Shown here piece after piece: positions 59,370 through 64,000 of a stretch of DNA of 64,000 nucleotides. Within the stretch, counting starts at the first letter, position 1. Every line of letters starts with the position of its first letter. A program made the position numbers and the translations under genes. The notes beneath the pieces were generated by a model. That model was given only the letters and a program-made list of their open reading frames with translations, searched no databases and had not been told where the DNA came from. Source of the DNA: Lepiota brunneoincarnata (taxonomy: Eukaryota; Basidiomycota; Agaricomycetes; Agaricales; Agaricaceae); assembly GCA_023014365.1 (NCBI GenBank), contig JAEBUN010000005.1, positions 1,798,001-1,862,000 of the forward strand, written 5' to 3'.

Positions 59370-60880
59370 ATGCCGGCCCCTACTCATACGCCAAAGGGAA
59401 ATGCCACCCGTCAAGATATGTCCGTGATTCTGGTTACTGGATCTTATGACCATGAGATAAGGTTTTGGGAGGCTTGGAGCGGGATCTGTTCTCGTACAAT
59501 TGCACGCTCAGGCGAATCCGGTGTAAGCCCCTAACCATTCTCTTTGAGTCCAGCTTTTAGGTTATGTGCTTTCTTAGCAAGTGAATCGGCTCGCAATATC
59601 GCCAGAGTATGTTACGTCCCAGAGCTCCTTTGGTGATCAAGCTGACCGCCGTCTCTCCAGTAAACGCTTTCTCGCAGCTGCGATTCACAAGAAAGTGAAC
59701 ATCTACGAGATAGCGAGTGTTCCCTCCGATCCTGTGTGTGTGTATTACCCACGGAGTAAACGGAAATATAATTTATCGATGCAGTTCGTCACTTTTGAAG
59801 GGCACACTATGAACGTCACTGCGGTGTCCTTCCATACCGAAGGCAAATGGTTGGTGACCGGTAGTGAAGATGGGACAATAAGAATCTGGGATCTCCGGTA
59901 CTTCTCCCCTCCACCATAGGTAAATAATGACTCATCGCAGCACCTTCGCTTTTCCAGGAACTCCCAGCTCCATCGCACTTACGACAATGGCGCTCCAGGC
60001 ATTTTACTCCTCACCTGTCGTCTTGTGTGCCACTGAAAATTTTTTCCTTAGTCAATGATGTTGTCATTCATCCAAACCAGGGTGAACTGATTTCCTGTGA
60101 CCAGGCGGGCAGTATCAAGCAGTGGGATCTATCTGACAACATCTGCTCCCATGAATTGGTAAGATGGTTTATTCGATACTGTTTCATTTAGATCTAACTA
60201 TAAACCAGACTCCCGCAGGAGACGTTCCAATTCGTTCGGTAACGTTGGCTTCAGACGGCTCATGTCTTGTGGCAGGGAATAATAGGGTGAGACACGCCAT
60301 CATCCTGAGATAAAACTTATCTCGTGTGGATATAGGGTCAGTGCTACGTCTGGAGGATCAATGACGAGCATACTGGACTTCCCCGTTTCCAAGCCGTGAC
60401 GCGCTTTTTAGCACACGCCAAGTATCTAACGCGCTGTTTACTCAGCCCTGATGCAAGGTTAAGCTGGTCCTCTCACCAGGCTGTTCCGAACTGAAAGTCT
60501 GTCCCTGAAAGATACCTGGCTACTTGCTCTGCCGACACCACGGTCAAAATATGGGCAATTCATGGAAATTACGAGTTCAGACTCGAGAAGACTCTCATTG
60601 GTCATCAAAGATGGGTGTGGGACTGCGCGTTTAGCGCAGACTCTGCCTATCTGGTCACAGGTAATTTGCAAGTATCTTGAGGCTGCTTTTCGCTCACAGA
60701 ACGGCTTCTAGCATCGTCTGATCATACGGCTCGATTATGGGAGATGTCTTCTGGAGAGACCGTGAGACAGTACAATGGTCATCATAAAGGTTGGATCCCA
60801 TTGTTATCAGCATATTCGCCCCATTTTTACCAGGCCCTCAAGCCGCTGTCTGTTGCGCATTGCACGACGGCGCTGGCTAA
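59370..60880 (+). CDS. LST8: TOR complex subunit LST8 (WD40 propeller)
   Basis: LST8 binds the TOR kinase domain in TORC1 and TORC2. The start at 59370 gives a short extension ([16 protein letters not shown]) before the conserved [20 protein letters not shown]. Seven WD40 blades follow across small introns: [44 protein letters not shown] with [73 protein letters not shown] and [16 protein letters not shown] followed by [15 protein letters not shown]. The last intron (about 60784-60842) restores [16 protein letters not shown] and a stop at 60878-60880, matching the usual LST8 C-terminus. The first in-frame Met of the conserved core (59419) is an alternative start. Confidence 0.93.
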
Positions 60881-62400
60881 GTCCCAGACGGGTCACAGGC
60901 AGAGCCGTTCAAGTCCGACAAACAGCTCCAAGTGTAATTTTTGTTTTTCTTCCCCTGCTAGTACTAGACCTTCAAAAACCTATCGGGATCTCATTAATAT
61001 GAAGGGAATGTGTGTATTGATGGGTGTTTTGACCGATATTTAGATATTGGATCTGCAGCAGATCCACAAATCTAATCGTAGAGGGGCTCATGGAGGATTT
61101 CTGATTCGCTTTTTTCTTCGCATGAGTAACTCGCATCTCTGGAAAAACTGAACCTGTTACAGGGGTTTTTCGCTGGTCATTGGCATGGAGTTGGAGCTAG
61201 ACCTCGAAAACCTGAAATACACCCTAGCTTATTTCTCGAATCAGGCTGATACAGGTGTCTGAAGCGGGCCAAGTCTGAACCTCAAGGTTTGGGGTTGCCA
61301 TTCAGCAATGAAAGTCCGGCCTCGCTGGAACACGAAACCCAAGACGTGATCGACGATCAATGCTCGCGTTTATAGTGCACGAATACTGTTATGGATACCA
61401 TCGCCGACGACCCCCCTTTGACTGCAACTTCATTACGTCCCATCAGCGAAACGTAGTGGATATGGGCGCCTGTGTGTGTTTTATGAACGTTGGTTTCAGC
61501 GATGGCCAATAGGAAGAGGCCCATCGGCCTATCTCGCCCAGCATCATGTGATTGGCATGTCGCTCGTGAACTGAGCCTCTGAGAACTGAGTGGTTACTGA
61601 GCCTGAGGCCTGAGAAATATGGTGGGCGAGGCCCTTGTCATTCTATGGTCCTTTCCCTGTGCTTCCTGGACTTCTCCTAAGCCTTTCATGTCAAAAGACC
61701 TTTCCCGGCGAATCCTATGACAGAAAATGAGCGTCTGATAAGGAGGTGGTGGGAGAGATAAGACTTTCTTTTTCAGGAACGCAGAAGCGCGTCAAAGATA
61801 ACCAGTGAGTGATGATGAACTGGCAGTAAATCAACAAAAGAATGCAAATTTCTTCTGTCCTACGACCAGGTTTGGCAGCCAGTTACGCTCCAAACGAGTA
61901 TATATTGGATGGCAGAGTCGATGGTTCTGCTAGGGCCTGACCGAGAAAGCGGGTGGCAATCCCTTATCTACGTATCCCCACGCCGGCACCTGAAGAATAC
62001 GATGACCCCAGTGGCGGTACTGGAGTGGCTGGACCATTTCAGATGCCAGGAAACTCGCAGAAGCATCCAGGAGCTCTCCTCTGCCCTGTGTGTGTTTGCT
62101 TCCTTGGATATTGAGAGGATGGGGGAGAGCTCTACAAAGCGAAGGCTAGTCATGTTAAGGCGCCGGTATGGAGTCGGCCTTGTTGCGGCATATCGGAGCG
62201 CATCGGTGACTAGTTCCGGGTCATGTGGTCGGCCTTGGATCTTGCATTCTTTCGAATGTCCAAAAGAGTATATTACCCGCTCTTCCCCGTGTTCCGTTCG
62301 CCTGCTCCTACCCTTCGACTGTCTTGGACGAAGTTTTGTTGTCCTCCTTCACCTTCAGAACGCATCAGAATTCTACTCAGCTTGTTATTTCTGCTAGCCC
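60881..62400. other. 1.5-kb intergenic region upstream of GLT1
   Basis: No gene is supported. A plus-strand frame of 162 codons (61909-62397) stops 3 bp before the GLT1 ATG, but it has an unusual composition and no domain, so it is treated as chance within the GLT1 promoter and leader. No clear repeats were seen. Confidence 0.45.
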
Positions 62401-64000
62401 ATGGCTGCGTCCTCTCTCCACCACATCTCTAACTTGCCTTTTGTATCCGAGACCGCTTCCGCCGAAAACATTGATAGTTTCAATGCAGTAAAACGCGATG
62501 AAAATTCCTGGGCTGGTTCACTCCCAGCAAGCCAGGGACTCTATGACAATCAAAACGAGAAAGACTCTTGCGGTGTCGGTTTCATATGCCACATCAAGGG
62601 CGACCGAAGCCACAAAATCGTCTCTGACGCTCGTCAGCTTTTGTGCGCTATGACACATAGAGGTGCGACTGGAGCCGACAGCCGCGACTGGTGACGGTGC
62701 CGGTGTCATGACTGGCATCCCCCACGAATTCTTTAAGCGAGAGGTGGAGATGGATCTTGGTTGCATACTTCCTGAGCCTGGCCAATATGCTGTTGGGAAT
62801 GTCTTCTTCAAAAGAAATGAGCCCATTCAGCTTCAAAACCAGCAAGGTATCTTCACCAAAATCGCTAATGACCTCGGCCTTCGCGTGCTTGGTTGGAGAG
62901 AAGTACCAACTGATGGCACCATCCTTGGCCCCGCCGCTAGCAGCAAGGAACCCACTATTCTTCAACCATTCGTCGTTCTCCGCAGCCATTATGGAGATGG
63001 TAACGTGAGCCAGGGTGGCACCTTTGATGCCAGACACTTGGAGCGCCAGCTTTATGTTCTTCGCAAGCATGCAACCCACAGCATGTTCGTAACCTCATCT
63101 CGGCTCTCGTCGGCTGAACTGATCTACCTATATAGTGGCCTCGCCAAGGGCTTTTATATATGCTCCCTTGCGTCCAAGAATATCGTTTATAAGGGCCAAC
63201 TCTCACCCCCTCAGGTGTATAATTACTACCATGACTTGAATCATGTTCTATATCAGTCACACTTCACACTGGTACACTCTCGTTTCTCTACTAATACATT
63301 TCCCAGCTGGGATCGTGCTCAGCCCATGAGATGGGCTGCTCACAATGGTACGTTTCCACTGGTAGTCCGGCCCTTTAAATCATTAACATTGTACTCAGGT
63401 GAGATTAACACCGTGCGTGGCAATAAGAATTGGATGTGTGCTCGAGAAGGTGTTTTGTCATCGCAACATTTCGGCGACCAGCTCGATCTCCTTTATCCCA
63501 TTATCGAAACCGGCGGTTCCGACTCGGCTGCATTCGACAACGTGTTGGAGCTTTTGGTTGTGAATGGCGTGGTCACATTACCGGAGGCAGTTATGATGAT
63601 GATTCCGGAGGCATGGCAGGGCAACGAGCACATGGAACTAGGGAAAAAAGCATTTTACAATTGGGCCGCCTGCCTCCAGGAGCCTTGGGATGGCCCCGCG
63701 CTTTTTACCTTCAGTGACGGCCGCTATTGCGGCGCCAACCTTGACCGGAATGGCCTTCGTCCCTGTCGCTTCATCATCACCAGTGAGGATATCATGGTTT
63801 GTGCCTCCGAAGTTGGAGCTATTTATATTGCTCCGGAGACGGTTGTACAAAAAGGTCGCCTGAAACCTGGTCGTATGCTTCTCGTGGATACTCTCGAAGG
63901 TCGTGTCGTTGATGATAGGGAACTCAAACTCAACACCGCCTCTAAGCAAAACTTTGCCTCTTGGATTGAAAGCCATGTCTTACATGTTCCCAATATCGTC
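62401..64000 (+). CDS. GLT1: Glutamate synthase [NADH] GLT1, 5' part, with an apparent one-base frameshift
   Basis: GLT1 makes two glutamates from glutamine and 2-oxoglutarate. The ATG at 62401 leads a short propeptide to the glutaminase nucleophile Cys in DSCGVGFICHIKGDRSHK (about residue 60). The family segment LLCAMTHRGATGADSRD is then cut by an in-frame TGA at 62692-62694. One base later the conserved continuation GDGAGVMTGIPHEFFKRE reads on without a break. Further landmarks are FYICSLASKNIVYKGQLSPP, HSRFSTNTFPSWDRAQPMRW, an intron (63348-63399), GEINTVRGNKNWM and DRNGLRPCRFIITSEDIMVC. The gene runs off the window at 64000. The frameshift may be an assembly error or a true inactivating allele. 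Confidence 0.92.

Noticed and set aside
61909..62397. 162-codon frame ending 3 bp before GLT1
   Set aside because: It has no domain, an odd composition and sits where the GLT1 promoter and leader must be. It was kept only as a note in the intergenic entry.

Overview
The window is nuclear DNA of a filamentous basidiomycete, most likely an Agaricomycete. Genes are dense, sit on both strands and are cut by many introns of about 50-65 nt with GT-AG ends and CTAAC/CTAAT-like branch sites. Nearly every protein recognised is a fungal housekeeping protein. A DUF6533 seven-helix membrane protein, a family typical of Agaricomycetes, supports the lineage. No rRNA, tRNA, CRISPR array, operon or complete transposon was seen.

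Layout. 0-21 kb: the edge of an unidentified minus-strand gene, then MOT1 (TBP-removing SNF2 ATPase), a single-pass membrane protein (-), PEP7/VAC1 (FYVE endosomal tether, -), twinfilin (+), a LOG-type phosphoribohydrolase (+), cytosolic tryptophanyl-tRNA synthetase (-) and the CCR4-NOT ubiquitin ligase NOT4 (+). 21-30 kb: mitochondrial D-lactate dehydrogenase (-), a doubtful small ORF, and the NuA4 scaffold EAF1/VID21 (+). 30-43 kb, a more accessory stretch: a membrane-anchored GH5 exo-beta-1,3-glucanase, an NmrA-like reductase-fold protein (-), a 2 kb gene-poor gap with two matching palindromes and a poly-G run, the DUF6533 protein, and a secreted GH55 beta-1,3-glucanase. 42-64 kb: cohesin acetyltransferase ECO1, a small C-terminally anchored membrane protein (-), CDC45 (-), a possible three-exon microprotein (-), a mitochondrial scramblase-like protein (-), mitochondrial IF-2 (+), a CHORD-CS co-chaperone (-), a mitochondrial-carrier-like protein (-), an ALKBH7-like dioxygenase (+), TORC subunit LST8 (+), and the 5' part of glutamate synthase GLT1, which runs off the right edge.

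How the genes relate. There is no metabolic cluster. Several neighbours are head-to-head pairs sharing very short intergenic DNA: PEP7/twinfilin (81 bp), WARS/NOT4 (198 bp), carrier/ALKBH7 (245 bp) and scramblase/mtIF2 (275 bp). The last two pairs each join two likely mitochondrial proteins. The two beta-1,3-glucanases suggest wall-glucan remodelling. The clearest anomaly is a one-base frameshift near 62,689 in GLT1, inside a conserved stretch with no room for an intron. Exon boundaries were inferred by eye from reading frame, splice signals and family knowledge, so internal junctions are approximate.
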